Positions 50,156 through 58,498 of a stretch of 64,000 nucleotides of DNA are shown in pieces; position 1 is the first letter of the stretch; every line of letters starts with the position of its first letter. The translations under genes and the position numbers were made by a program. The notes beneath the pieces are model-generated. The model saw only the letters and a program-made list of their open reading frames with translations, was not told the origin of the DNA and searched no databases. Origin of the DNA: an uncultured Parabacteroides sp. (lineage in GTDB: Bacteria > Bacteroidota > Bacteroidia > Bacteroidales > Tannerellaceae); the NCBI GenBank assembly GCA_937894065.1, contig CALCST010000030.1, positions 98,076 to 162,075 of the forward strand, given 5' to 3'.

Positions 50156-51382
50156 ATGAATAAGAAGAAAGCTCTTATTGGTGCCGCCATTGTGATTGTT
50201 GTGGCAGGTGCTTATTTCTTGTTCGCTGGAAAAAAAACAAGAAATACTGTGAGTCTGGAAACTGCAAAAGTTACCAGAACTTCAATTTCAAATGTTGTTA
50301 CGGCAACCGGAACGGTTGAACCTGTTACGGAAGTTGAAGTAGGTACACAGGTGTCAGGCATAATAGACAAACTATATGCCGATTATAATGATGTGGTTAA
50401 AGCTGGTCAACTGATCGCCGAAATGGATAAGGTCAATCTTCAGGCCGAGTTGAATTCTGCCAGTGCTCAGTTAGCTAGTAGCAAGACTGAATATGAATAC
50501 CAACAGAAAAATTATGCCAGAAGTAAGGTGCTGTATGAGAAAAAGTTGATAAGCGATTACGATTACGAAACGGCTACATATAATTACGAAAAGGCAAAAG
50601 CGGCTTATGATCAAAGTCAGGCTGCAATGGTGAAAGTTCGTCGAAACTTGGAATATGCAACCATAACAAGTCCTATTGATGGTGTTATTATCAGCAAAGC
50701 GGTTGAAGAGGGACAGACTGTTGCAGCAGGATTTGAAACTCCTACATTGTTTACTATTGCTGCCGATCTTACAAAAATGCAGGTTATAGCTGATGTTGAT
50801 GAGGCTGATATAGGAGGAGTAAAAGAAGGCCAGCGAGTTACATTTACTGTTGATGCATATCCTGAAGATGTATTTGAAGGAACAGTTTCTCAGGTGCGTC
50901 TTGGTGAAAGCTCTGATAGTTCAACTTCAGCTTCGTCTTCAAGTTCAACATCTACGGTTGTAACTTATGAGGTAGTAATTACAGCGGAAAATCCGGATTT
51001 GAAGTTGAAACCACGTTTGACAGCTAATGTAACAATATATACTATGGAACGTCAGAATGTATTGACTGTGCCGAACAAGTCTTTACGTTTTGTTCCGGAT
51101 ATGCAGCTGTTACAGGAAATAGGTTTGGTTGCCGACAATTCTAGTTTGTCAGATTCTGCAGGAAAAAGAATGGTATGGGTAAAACAAAATAATGTTCTAA
51201 AACCTCAGATTGTTGAAGTCGGAACAAGTGACAGTAATGTATCTGAAATAAAAGAAGGATTAGCAGAAGGAGATGAAGTTGCTGTTGAAATATCTTCTGT
51301 AATGCCTATGGTTCAGGAAGCCCAGTCTGAACGAAGTCCGTTTATGCCTGGCCCTCCGGGAGGAAATAAGAAAGGAAAATAA
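50156..51382 (+). CDS. Periplasmic adaptor (MacA/HlyD type, second locus)
   Basis: A 408-residue membrane fusion protein with an N-terminal membrane helix (about residues 5-22). The lipoyl half starts VTATGTVEPVTEVEVGTQVSG, the alpha-hairpin covers about 85-165, and the second lipoyl half reads ATITSPIDGVIISKAVEEGQTV. Beta-barrel domains follow. A Ser/Thr-rich insertion (about residues 257-272, DSSTSASSSSSTST) interrupts the barrel region, and the tail is Pro/Gly rich. It resembles MacA closely and would join the TolC-like channel to the MacB-like permease encoded downstream. Confidence 0.92.
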   Translation: MNKKKALIGAAIVIVVAGAYFLFAGKKTRNTVSLETAKVTRTSISNVVTATGTVEPVTEVEVGTQVSGIIDKLYADYNDVVKAGQLIAEMDKVNLQAELNSASAQLASSKTEYEYQQKNYARSKVLYEKKLISDYDYETATYNYEKAKAAYDQSQAAMVKVRRNLEYATITSPIDGVIISKAVEEGQTVAAGFETPTLFTIAADLTKMQVIADVDEADIGGVKEGQRVTFTVDAYPEDVFEGTVSQVRLGESSDSSTSASSSSSTSTVVTYEVVITAENPDLKLKPRLTANVTIYTMERQNVLTVPNKSLRFVPDMQLLQEIGLVADNSSLSDSAGKRMVWVKQNNVLKPQIVEVGTSDSNVSEIKEGLAEGDEVAVEISSVMPMVQEAQSERSPFMPGPPGGNKKGK

Positions 51383-51393
51383 GTGGAGAATTT

Positions 51394-52134
51394 ATGAAAG
51401 AGATAATAAAACTTGACAATATTCGCAGAGACTTTATTGTAGGAGACGAAGTCGTTCATGCATTGCGAGGTGTTTCTTTTACTATATATGAAGGTGAGTT
51501 TGTGACTATAATGGGAACTTCAGGCTCTGGTAAAAGTACTTTGCTGAATACGCTTGGTTGTCTGGATACACCAACTAGTGGTGAATATTATCTCGATGGT
51601 GTATCTGTCCGGACAATGGGAAAAAGAGCGAGAGCAACATTGCGGAACCGGAAGATTGGCTTTGTTTTTCAGAATTATAATCTTTTACCAAAAACGACTG
51701 CTATCGAGAATGTAGAATTACCATTGATGTATAATCCGTCTTTCAGTGCAGTTGAACGTAGGGAGAAAGCCATTGCGGCTTTGATTGCAGTCGGATTAGG
51801 AGATCGTCTTAATCATAAGAGTAATCAGATGTCTGGTGGTCAGATGCAGCGTGTTGCTATCGCAAGAGCTTTAGTAAATGATCCTGCAGTAATTCTTGCC
51901 GATGAAGCAACAGGAAACCTTGATACAAGAACAAGTTTTGAGATTCTTGTATTGTTCCAGAAACTTCATGCTGAAGGCAGAACAATAATATTTGTAACTC
52001 ACAATCCTGAGATTGCACAATATAGCAGCCGTAACATTATGTTGCGTGACGGACATATTACTTCCGACGTTAAGAATGATAATATATTAAGTGCGGCTGA
52101 AGCTTTGGCTGCTTTGCCTAAGAGCGATGATTAA
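51394..52134 (+). CDS. ABC transporter ATPase, MacB type (second locus)
   Basis: A 246-residue ATPase starting 11 bases after the adaptor stop. Walker A GTSGSGKST is at residues 41-49, the Q-loop region VFQNYNLLP near 88, and the signature MSGGQ near 148. Walker B VILADEATGNLDT and the H-loop FVTHNP follow. Note that the Asp-Glu is followed by Ala instead of the usual Pro (DEATG). It corresponds to the ATPase half of MacB, here a separate protein from the permease half. Confidence 0.93.
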   Translation: MKEIIKLDNIRRDFIVGDEVVHALRGVSFTIYEGEFVTIMGTSGSGKSTLLNTLGCLDTPTSGEYYLDGVSVRTMGKRARATLRNRKIGFVFQNYNLLPKTTAIENVELPLMYNPSFSAVERREKAIAALIAVGLGDRLNHKSNQMSGGQMQRVAIARALVNDPAVILADEATGNLDTRTSFEILVLFQKLHAEGRTIIFVTHNPEIAQYSSRNIMLRDGHITSDVKNDNILSAAEALAALPKSDD

Positions 52135-52147
52135 ATAAGAAAAGGAA

Positions 52148-53368
52148 ATGAATACGATAAATCTATTGAAAATAGCAATACGAGCTTTGGCAAACAATAA
52201 GCTAAGAGGCTTTCTAACTATGCTTGGTATCATCATTGGTGTAGCTTCAGTTATCACCATGCTTGCTATCGGACAAGGTTCGAAAAAGAGTATTCAGGCA
52301 GAAATCAGCGAGATGGGTTCTAATATGATTATGATTCATCCAGGAGGAGATATGGTGGGTGGTGTTCGTCAGGATGCTTCCAGCATGGAGACTTTGAAAC
52401 TTAAGGATTATGAAGATATAATAAATGAAACTCGTTATGTCGCTGCTGTATCCGCTTCAGTAAATAGTAGTGGACAAGCTATTTATGGTTCAAACAATGC
52501 TCCGACAACAGTATATGGTATATCTCCGGATTATATGGAAATCAGGAGATATAAAGTTGAAGAAGGAGAAATGTTTACAGAAAAAGATGTAACAACAGCT
52601 GCTAAGGTTTGTGTTATAGGAAAAACAATTGTTGACAATCTTTTTACTAATGGAGAGAATCCTGTAGGAAAGATTATCCGTTTTCAGAAAATACCTTTTC
52701 GCGTTATTGGTGTCTTGGAAAGCAAAGGTTATAACACAATGGGTATGGACCAGGATGATTTGATACTTGCTCCATATACTACTGTGCAGAAACGTCTTCT
52801 TGCAATTACTCATTTACAGGAAATAGTATGTTCAGCTTTACAAGAACAATATACCGAACAAGCCATGGATGAAATTTCAGAAATACTTCGCCGCAATCAC
52901 AAGCTTAAACAAGGAGATGATGATGATTTTACAATTCGTAGTCAGCAAGAGCTAAGCAATATGTTGACAAATACGACTGATATGTTGACTGTTTTGCTTG
53001 CGGCTGTGGCGGGTATTTCTCTTTTAGTCGGAGGTATTGGTATTATGAATATAATGTATGTTTCTGTAACCGAACGAACTCGTGAAATAGGCTTGAGAAT
53101 GAGTATTGGCGCAAAAGGTATTGATATTCTTGCCCAATTCCTTATTGAGTCAATCCTTATAAGTGTTACAGGTGGTTTGATAGGTGTTCTTTTGGGAGTT
53201 GGTTCAGCTTTATTGGTAAATCAGGTGGCACATTTCCCGATTTATATACAACCGTGGAGCGTTATTCTGTCATTTGCTGTATGTACTGTTACCGGTGTTT
53301 TCTTCGGATGGTATCCGGCAAAGAAAGCTGCAGATTTAGACCCTATAGAAGCCATACGTTATGAATAA
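52148..53368 (+). CDS. ABC permease, MacB type (second locus)
   Basis: A 406-residue permease. The first helix (LRGFLTMLGIIIGVASVITMLAIGQG, about 17-45) is classic MacB. The periplasmic domain runs to about 270, then MLTVLLAAVAGISLLVGGIGIMNIMYVSVTERTREIGLRMSIGAKG, and two more helices end at DLDPIEAIRYE. It is much closer to E. coli-type MacB than the eight permeases of the first locus. With a single permease it would work as a homodimer with the preceding ATPase. Confidence 0.93.
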   Translation: MNTINLLKIAIRALANNKLRGFLTMLGIIIGVASVITMLAIGQGSKKSIQAEISEMGSNMIMIHPGGDMVGGVRQDASSMETLKLKDYEDIINETRYVAAVSASVNSSGQAIYGSNNAPTTVYGISPDYMEIRRYKVEEGEMFTEKDVTTAAKVCVIGKTIVDNLFTNGENPVGKIIRFQKIPFRVIGVLESKGYNTMGMDQDDLILAPYTTVQKRLLAITHLQEIVCSALQEQYTEQAMDEISEILRRNHKLKQGDDDDFTIRSQQELSNMLTNTTDMLTVLLAAVAGISLLVGGIGIMNIMYVSVTERTREIGLRMSIGAKGIDILAQFLIESILISVTGGLIGVLLGVGSALLVNQVAHFPIYIQPWSVILSFAVCTVTGVFFGWYPAKKAADLDPIEAIRYE

Positions 53369-53403
53369 TCTTATTAAATTAGCACGATAAAAAGAAACAT
53401 TTT

Positions 53404-54474
53404 ATGGTAACGGAACAGAATACATATACAGGTTCAAGTAAAAATGTGAAGCGAATAGGTGGTATCATACATATTGTAGCTTGGGGAATATTGTTTGGCT
53501 TGCCTTTTTTCTTCACAGGAAGAGAAAATGAATCAGTGACTATTGAGAGTTATACTCGATTTGTTCTTGTTCCATTATCATTTATGTTTGTTTTTTATGT
53601 GAATTATTTTGTGCTTGTTCAGCGTTACTTGTTTTCAAAGCAGACTCTAAGCTTTTTCCTTGCCAATGTCATTCTGATTGCTTTTACGATGATACTGGTT
53701 CATTTTATTATGCAGATTATACCAGATTCTTTACAAGAATGCCGACCTCATAGGGAACCTCAGTTAAGGAATATTATTGGTTTTTTCTTTGGCAATATAA
53801 TGCTTTATATTTTAGTGTCTGCTCTAAGTGTGGCAATCCGAATGACGGACAGATGGTATAAAACTGAAGCAGTAAGAAAAGAATTGGAAAGGAGCCGTTC
53901 CGAAGCGGAACTTCAGAATCTGAAAAGTCAGCTTAATCCTCATTTCTTGTTTAATACATTAAATAATATATATAGTCTGATTGTTTTCAGTCCTGAACGG
54001 GCTCAGGATGCTGTTCATGATTTGAGCAGGTTGTTGCGTTATGTTCTTTATGAAAGTTCTCACCCCAAAGTCCTTTTGGAAAAAGAGCTTGATTTTATTA
54101 GTAATTATGTAGAACTGATGCGAATCCGTCTTCCAGAACATGTCAGACTTTCTACAGATATTGATCGAGAATCTTCAACAGGTGTTTTTATTGCTCCTTT
54201 ATTATTTATTTCTCTTATTGAGAATGCATTCAAACATGGAGTTAGTAATAATAAGCCTTCATTTATTGATATGTCGATAAGAGTTGATGGAGGAAAACTT
54301 ATTTGTAGAATAGAAAACAGTTCTTTTCCAAAAGAAAGTAAAGATAAAAGTGGTTCCGGAATTGGGCTTGTAAACTTGAAGAAAAGATTGGCTCTTCTTT
54401 ATCCCGGAAATTATTCTTTTACATCAGAACAGAGAGGAGAGAATTATTTTAGTGAGTTAATCTTGTCTATTTAA
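53404..54474 (+). CDS. LytS-type sensor histidine kinase
   Basis: A 356-residue membrane kinase of the LytS/YehU group. Four membrane helices lie in the first 150 residues. The kinase motif LNPHFLFNTLNNIYSL has its phospho-acceptor His near residue 180. The ATPase domain carries PLLFISLIENAFKHGV (N-box) and GSGIGLVNLKKRLALLY (G-box). It is encoded 35 bases after the pump permease and before its LytTR regulator, so it probably senses an envelope signal linked to the exported compound. Confidence 0.92.
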   Translation: MVTEQNTYTGSSKNVKRIGGIIHIVAWGILFGLPFFFTGRENESVTIESYTRFVLVPLSFMFVFYVNYFVLVQRYLFSKQTLSFFLANVILIAFTMILVHFIMQIIPDSLQECRPHREPQLRNIIGFFFGNIMLYILVSALSVAIRMTDRWYKTEAVRKELERSRSEAELQNLKSQLNPHFLFNTLNNIYSLIVFSPERAQDAVHDLSRLLRYVLYESSHPKVLLEKELDFISNYVELMRIRLPEHVRLSTDIDRESSTGVFIAPLLFISLIENAFKHGVSNNKPSFIDMSIRVDGGKLICRIENSSFPKESKDKSGSGIGLVNLKKRLALLYPGNYSFTSEQRGENYFSELILSI

Positions 54475-54502
54475 AGAAGTTGATGTGTTGATAATGTTAT
54501 TT

Positions 54503-54539
54503 ATCTCAACTCAAAAACTCAAAAACTTAAAAATGCAAT
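54503..54539 (+). repeat. Short octamer leader upstream of the LytTR regulator
   Basis: CAACTCAAAAACTCAAAAACTTAAAAATGCAATATG: three AAACTYAA octamers just before the start codon, without the hairpin part. Confidence 0.7.
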
Positions 54540-55286
54540 ATGATTTTAACTTGTGCAATTATTGACGATGAGCCTTTAGCCGTTAGTTTGCTTGAAAGCT
54601 ATGTGAAAAAAACACCATACCTTTCTTTGAAGGGTAAATATAACAGTGCTCTTAATGCTCTTTCAGAGTTAAATGAGAATCCTGTAGACCTTTTGTTTCT
54701 TGACATTCAGATGCCGGAGCTTAATGGTATGGAATTCTCAAAGATTATAACACCTGAAACAAGAATTATTTTTACAACGGCATTTGAACAATATGCTCTT
54801 GATAGCTATAAAGTAAATGCATTGGATTATCTGTTGAAACCAATCAGTTATTCAGATTTTCTTAAATCTGCGCAAAAAGCTTTACAATGGTATGAATTGG
54901 TTCGCCGTCCGTCATCAGATGGCCAGTCATCCTCTACAAAAGATGAAGTTGACAGCATATTTATAAAAACGGAATATAAATTGGTCCAGGTTGATTTGCG
55001 AAAAGTCCTATATATAGAAGGCTTGAAAGATTATGTAAAAATATATATTGAAGACGAACCGCATCCATTGCTATCTTTGATGAGTATGAAGGCAATGGAA
55101 GATTTATTGCCTGCAAGCCGTTTTGTCCGTGTTCATCGTTCGTTTATTGTACAGCCGGAAAAGATAAAAGTGATAGAACGTAACCGTATTGTGTTCGGTA
55201 AGGAATATATACCTATTTCGGATAATTATAAACAGAAGTTCTACGATTTCCTTTCGCAGCGTTCTATATTTTTAGCCAAGCAATAA
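54540..55286 (+). CDS. LytTR-family response regulator
   Basis: A 248-residue regulator. The receiver domain has the acidic IIDDEP near residue 9, the phospho-acceptor Asp at about residue 55 (LLFLDIQMPEL), and switch/Lys residues (TTAFEQYA, LLKPIS). The C-terminal LytTR DNA-binding domain starts near 138 (DSIFIKTEYKLVQVDLRKVLYIEGLKDYVKIY) and contains FVRVHRSFIV. It forms the second half of the pair with the LytS-like kinase and likely controls the adjacent exporter genes. No binding site could be recognised in the window. Confidence 0.93.
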   Translation: MILTCAIIDDEPLAVSLLESYVKKTPYLSLKGKYNSALNALSELNENPVDLLFLDIQMPELNGMEFSKIITPETRIIFTTAFEQYALDSYKVNALDYLLKPISYSDFLKSAQKALQWYELVRRPSSDGQSSSTKDEVDSIFIKTEYKLVQVDLRKVLYIEGLKDYVKIYIEDEPHPLLSLMSMKAMEDLLPASRFVRVHRSFIVQPEKIKVIERNRIVFGKEYIPISDNYKQKFYDFLSQRSIFLAKQ

Positions 55287-55316
55287 AGATTATAATTTAT
55301 CAGTCAAAATATGGTT

Positions 55317-55385
55317 CGGATGTATTCCAGCATGGGCTCGATCTCAGTTCAATTTGGGTTCGGTCCCATGCTGAGTTAGGTCCGG
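55317..55385. repeat. 22-bp-period palindrome array D (GGTTCGGWCC type)
   Basis: CG centres at 55317, 55339, 55361 and 55383: all spacings exactly 22. Units read GGTTCGGATG, GGGCTCGATC, GGGTTCGGTCCC and AGGTCCGGAT. It lies between converging genes. Confidence 0.8.
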
Positions 55386-55411
55386 ATATATTGGGGCTTA
55401 TTTCCTTAATA

Positions 55412-56872
55412 TTAAAAAATATTATTCAGGAGATTTCCCATTTGCTTGGTCATTTCGCTGCTCTTACCTTTATATTGATTTATAAGGAAAACAACAGAAT
55501 ATGTTTTTTCTCCTTCATCTATATAGCCGGCATAGCCTTTTACACCACTCATACTTCCGCTTTTTAGTTTTGCTTTGCCTTGGAGTTCCGTTCCTTTCAT
55601 GAAATTACGGACTGAGCCGCTTATACCGGCAGCAGGTAATGATTCAACGAAAATTTTTCCGTATTTTTCGTCTTTATACATTATTGTCAGTAATTTTCCC
55701 AAAAATGCTGTTGTTATCTTGTCTGTTGGAGCCAGACCGCTTCCGTCGTACATTACAAGTTCAGAAACATCCAGGCCTTTACTTTTCCAGTAATCTTTTA
55801 TTATGTTTATTCCTTTATTGAATGAAGAAATAACTTCTCCTTTTTGAGCTTTATAGGAAAGGCCGATAGTCTTGATTATAGCATCTGCATAAAGATTATG
55901 GCTGGCATGGTTTGTTACTCGGACTATTTCTGCCATGGTAGGAGAATAGGTGCTTATTATTTCTGTTCTTTTGTTGCTGCTCCATTTCCCTTGTTCTTTC
56001 AGAATTCTATAGCACGAAGCTGCTTTGTCAGTTGATATTCCGTTCTTCTTAAGTTCTCTTTCCAGATATTGTGCAACGAAAAGAGCCGGATCAGGAATAT
56101 CGCCTTTCAATGTTATTGATTCTTTATTTGCCGGAACCGCACCATATATATATCTTTCTTTACTGAAAGGTGTGCCTAAAATATATGTACTGTCACTTCT
56201 GACTTGTGCGGATTTCAGATAATTATGAAATGTAGTTACAGCTTTCTCAGGACTACAGCTGATTATTTTAGGCTTTGAACCGGGATTTCCTGAACGCAAC
56301 TGCAATTTGTACATATTGTCGAAAACAGACAAGCCGTAGCTTCCGGCTCCGTAATAACTTCCCATGTCTTCATAAACCCATTTCAATGACAAACCTTCAG
56401 AATCAAAGATACTTTCGTCGGCAATAACTGCTCCGGTTATATTTTTTATCCCTAATTGTTTGATTGCGCTTATCCATTCATTTATAAATTCTTTTGACTC
56501 CGGGGCAAAATGAGAAGAGCCTAAAGTCGGATCTCCGCTACCTTTTATATAAATATTACCATGCAGAACACCTTCTTTAATTATGCCGTCGTAACTTATG
56601 CTTGTCTTGTATCTGAAGTCACTGCCAAGAATGTCTAATGCTCCGGCTGTAGTTACAAGCTTCATTAATGAAGCCGGAGTAAGCATAATTTCATTATTAA
56701 GTTCACAAATTGTTTTATCCGAGTTAATATCATGGATATAACATGAAAAAATCGCTCCTTCAGCAAATGGTTTATCATTGAATGTCTTTATAGGACTAAG
56801 ATTTTGGGCATTTACAATAGCAAGATTGTAATATATAAATAATAGGTATAAAAATTTCTTTATTGTCATCAT
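55412..56872 (-). CDS. dacB: D-alanyl-D-alanine carboxypeptidase/endopeptidase (PBP4 type)
   Basis: A 486-residue periplasmic penicillin-binding protein of class C with a signal peptide ending near IVNAQN (about residue 23). The active-site motifs are S68-LMK (TPASLMKLVTT), the SxN-type motif near TNHASHNLYAD, and KSG in KLKSGSMSGV close to the C-terminus. The long insertion between SxxK and SxN is typical of PBP4. It trims D-alanine or cuts cross-links in peptidoglycan. Its promoter shares an inverted repeat with the divergent AI-2E-type gene. Confidence 0.93.
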   Translation of the reverse strand: MMTIKKFLYLLFIYYNLAIVNAQNLSPIKTFNDKPFAEGAIFSCYIHDINSDKTICELNNEIMLTPASLMKLVTTAGALDILGSDFRYKTSISYDGIIKEGVLHGNIYIKGSGDPTLGSSHFAPESKEFINEWISAIKQLGIKNITGAVIADESIFDSEGLSLKWVYEDMGSYYGAGSYGLSVFDNMYKLQLRSGNPGSKPKIISCSPEKAVTTFHNYLKSAQVRSDSTYILGTPFSKERYIYGAVPANKESITLKGDIPDPALFVAQYLERELKKNGISTDKAASCYRILKEQGKWSSNKRTEIISTYSPTMAEIVRVTNHASHNLYADAIIKTIGLSYKAQKGEVISSFNKGINIIKDYWKSKGLDVSELVMYDGSGLAPTDKITTAFLGKLLTIMYKDEKYGKIFVESLPAAGISGSVRNFMKGTELQGKAKLKSGSMSGVKGYAGYIDEGEKTYSVVFLINQYKGKSSEMTKQMGNLLNNIF

Positions 56873-56880
56873 ACTTTGTA

Positions 56881-56903
56881 TATCTTTGTAAAAAACAAAG
56901 ATA
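56881..56903. promoter_or_regulatory. Divergent mirror-image promoters
   Basis: TATCTTTG at 56881-56888 on the plus strand and TATCTTTG on the minus strand (CAAAGATA at 56896-56903) are arms of one inverted repeat with a 7-base centre. They serve the permease gene to the right and dacB to the left. Confidence 0.65.
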
Positions 56904-56997
56904 GTGAAAGGTGAGAGGAGAGCAAAATAAAAAACTTGTTTTTGATTTTTGCTATTCCGAGCCGAATCTTATTTTATTTAAAGATAATGAAAATATA

Positions 56998-58158
56998 ATG
57001 GATTCCATGTTCGACAGACCGTTTACATTTGACCGTGTTGTGCGCATAATGTTCAGCTTGGCCATAATAGCAGGTATAATTTATTTGATAGCTGTTTTAA
57101 AAAATGCATTACTGCCATTTTTGATAGCTTGGCTTATGGCATATATGATGCAGCCGTTTGTGAAGTTCTTCCAATATAAACTTAAGTTGAAGAATCGTAT
57201 ATTGTCAATAGTTGCAGTACTTTTCTCTTGCCTACTTATTGCATCACTTTTAGTGGTGATGGTAATTCCTTCAATTATTCAGGAAGCAGACAAAACTTTG
57301 GTTTTGTTGACTTCTCATCAACCGGGAGATAGTCATATACCGTTTATTCCTAAGTCATGGATAGATTATCTTGAACAGAATTGGGATATAGTCCAGTTGA
57401 TGGATTTGGTTAGTAAAGAAAATATTATCAATGCCTTCAAGCAGATAGCTCCCAAAATGTGGTATATACTATCCAACACTTTTTCAGTGTTGTTTAGTGT
57501 TACCATTGTATTTGTAATATTCCTCTACTTTATATTTATATTGATAGACTACGAACGTATAGCCAGAGGTTGGATGCGTCTTATCCCTGTTCGTTACAGA
57601 CCTTTTGTGTCAGGTTTGGCTTTTGATGTTGAACAGAGTATGAACCGTTATTTCCGAGGTCAGTCTTTGATAGCTTTATGTGTAGGAGTTTTATTGGCAA
57701 TAGGGTTTAAAATAATAAATTTCCCTTTAGCTGTCACTCTTGGGCTATTTATTGGTTTTCTTAATCTTATACCATATTTGCAGACTATCGGTATTATACC
57801 TATGGTTTTGCTTAGTTTACTTAAATCTGCTGAGACTGGTGAAAACTTCTGGATTATATTTGGCTTATCTTTGTTAGTTTTAGGAATTGTCCAGACAATA
57901 CAGGATTTATATCTTACTCCGAAGATAATGGGAAAGGCAATGGGGCTTAATCCTGCAATAATATTATTGTCTTTGTCTATTTGGGGAACGTTGTTAGGGT
58001 TTATAGGTTTGATTGTTGCTTTGCCATTGACAACACTTTGTTTGTCTTATTATAAGAGGTTTATTTTGTCCGAAAATATTGATGTTCAAATGGAAACTGA
58101 TGAGGATAAAATACCTTTACAAGAAAAAAATGAAGTTTTTTCGAAAAAAAATGACTAA
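56998..58158 (+). CDS. AI-2E-family permease
   Basis: A 386-residue membrane protein from the ATG at 56998. The upstream GTG at 56911 falls in the promoter region and its extension has no family support. About eight membrane helices are visible. The first is near residues 15-35, and a characteristic pair in the middle carries YFRGQSLIALCVGVLLAIGF and the family signature GLFIGFLNLIPYLQTIGIIP. LYLTPKIMGKAMGLNP follows in the C-terminal third. Members include TqsA-like exporters and transporters with other roles; autoinducer-2 export is only a name here. The C-terminus is charged. Confidence 0.88.
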   Translation: MDSMFDRPFTFDRVVRIMFSLAIIAGIIYLIAVLKNALLPFLIAWLMAYMMQPFVKFFQYKLKLKNRILSIVAVLFSCLLIASLLVVMVIPSIIQEADKTLVLLTSHQPGDSHIPFIPKSWIDYLEQNWDIVQLMDLVSKENIINAFKQIAPKMWYILSNTFSVLFSVTIVFVIFLYFIFILIDYERIARGWMRLIPVRYRPFVSGLAFDVEQSMNRYFRGQSLIALCVGVLLAIGFKIINFPLAVTLGLFIGFLNLIPYLQTIGIIPMVLLSLLKSAETGENFWIIFGLSLLVLGIVQTIQDLYLTPKIMGKAMGLNPAIILLSLSIWGTLLGFIGLIVALPLTTLCLSYYKRFILSENIDVQMETDEDKIPLQEKNEVFSKKND

Positions 58159-58162
58159 AACT

Positions 58163-58193
58163 ATTGCAGATTCAAAAATAGTTCTTACCTTTG
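58163..58193 (+). promoter_or_regulatory. Promoter for tRNA-Lys
   Basis: ATTG (58163-58166), 19 bases, TACCTTTG (58186-58193). Flanking sequence GCAGATTCAAAAATnnGTTCT is shared with the stable-RNA promoter at 63821-63851. Confidence 0.8.
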
Positions 58194-58225
58194 CAGCCGT
58201 AATCGAAAAACGATAACACAATGAT

Positions 58226-58301
58226 GATTCGCTAGCTCAGCAGGTAGAGCACAACACTTTTAATGTTGGGGTCCTGGGTTCGAGCCCCAGGCGGATCACC
58301 A
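58226..58301 (+). tRNA. tRNA-Lys (TTT anticodon)
   Basis: A full cloverleaf with encoded CCA. The acceptor stem is GATTCGC/GCGGATC with one G-T pair, and the D-arm reads GCTC..GAGC. The anticodon stem is CAACA/TGTTG with loop CTTTTAA (anticodon TTT at 58259-58261). The T-arm is CCTGGGTTCGAGCCCCAGG, followed by discriminator A and CCA. It stands as a single-gene unit with promoter and terminator. Confidence 0.97.
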
Positions 58302-58308
58302 AAAGAAA

Positions 58309-58349
58309 AGCCGTTGATAACGTTAAGTTGTCAACGGCTTTCTTTTTTC
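58309..58349 (+). terminator. Terminator after tRNA-Lys
   Basis: AGCCGTTGATAAC (58309-58321) pairs with GTTGTCAACGGCT (58327-58339), one G-T pair, 5-base loop, then TTCTTTTTT. Confidence 0.85.
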
Positions 58350-58417
58350 TCAATTTAAAAGCCAATAATATTCTATTTCTTTACGAAAAAAATGTAATAT
58401 AATAATTTCCATATATC

Positions 58418-58438
58418 TACTAAACTTTAGTATCTTTA
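58418..58438 (+). promoter_or_regulatory. Dyad overlapping a weak -7 element
   Basis: TACTAAACTTTAGTA is a perfect palindrome (58418-58432) overlapping TATCTTTA (58431-58438), one base from the -7 consensus. Position suggests an operator for the beta-propeller lipoprotein gene. Confidence 0.45.
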
Positions 58439-58498
58439 CGCTATATCCTATAATAATAAAGAAATATCCAATTATTAACTTTAAATCCAGTAAATATT

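Noticed and set aside
56911..56997. GTG start giving 29 more residues on the AI-2E-type permease
   Set aside because: It begins just behind the promoter and the added sequence has no membrane or family features; the ATG at 56998 fits.
58281..58498. Attachment site of a genomic island at tRNA-Lys
   Set aside because: I found no second copy of the tRNA 3' end and no integrase in the window.
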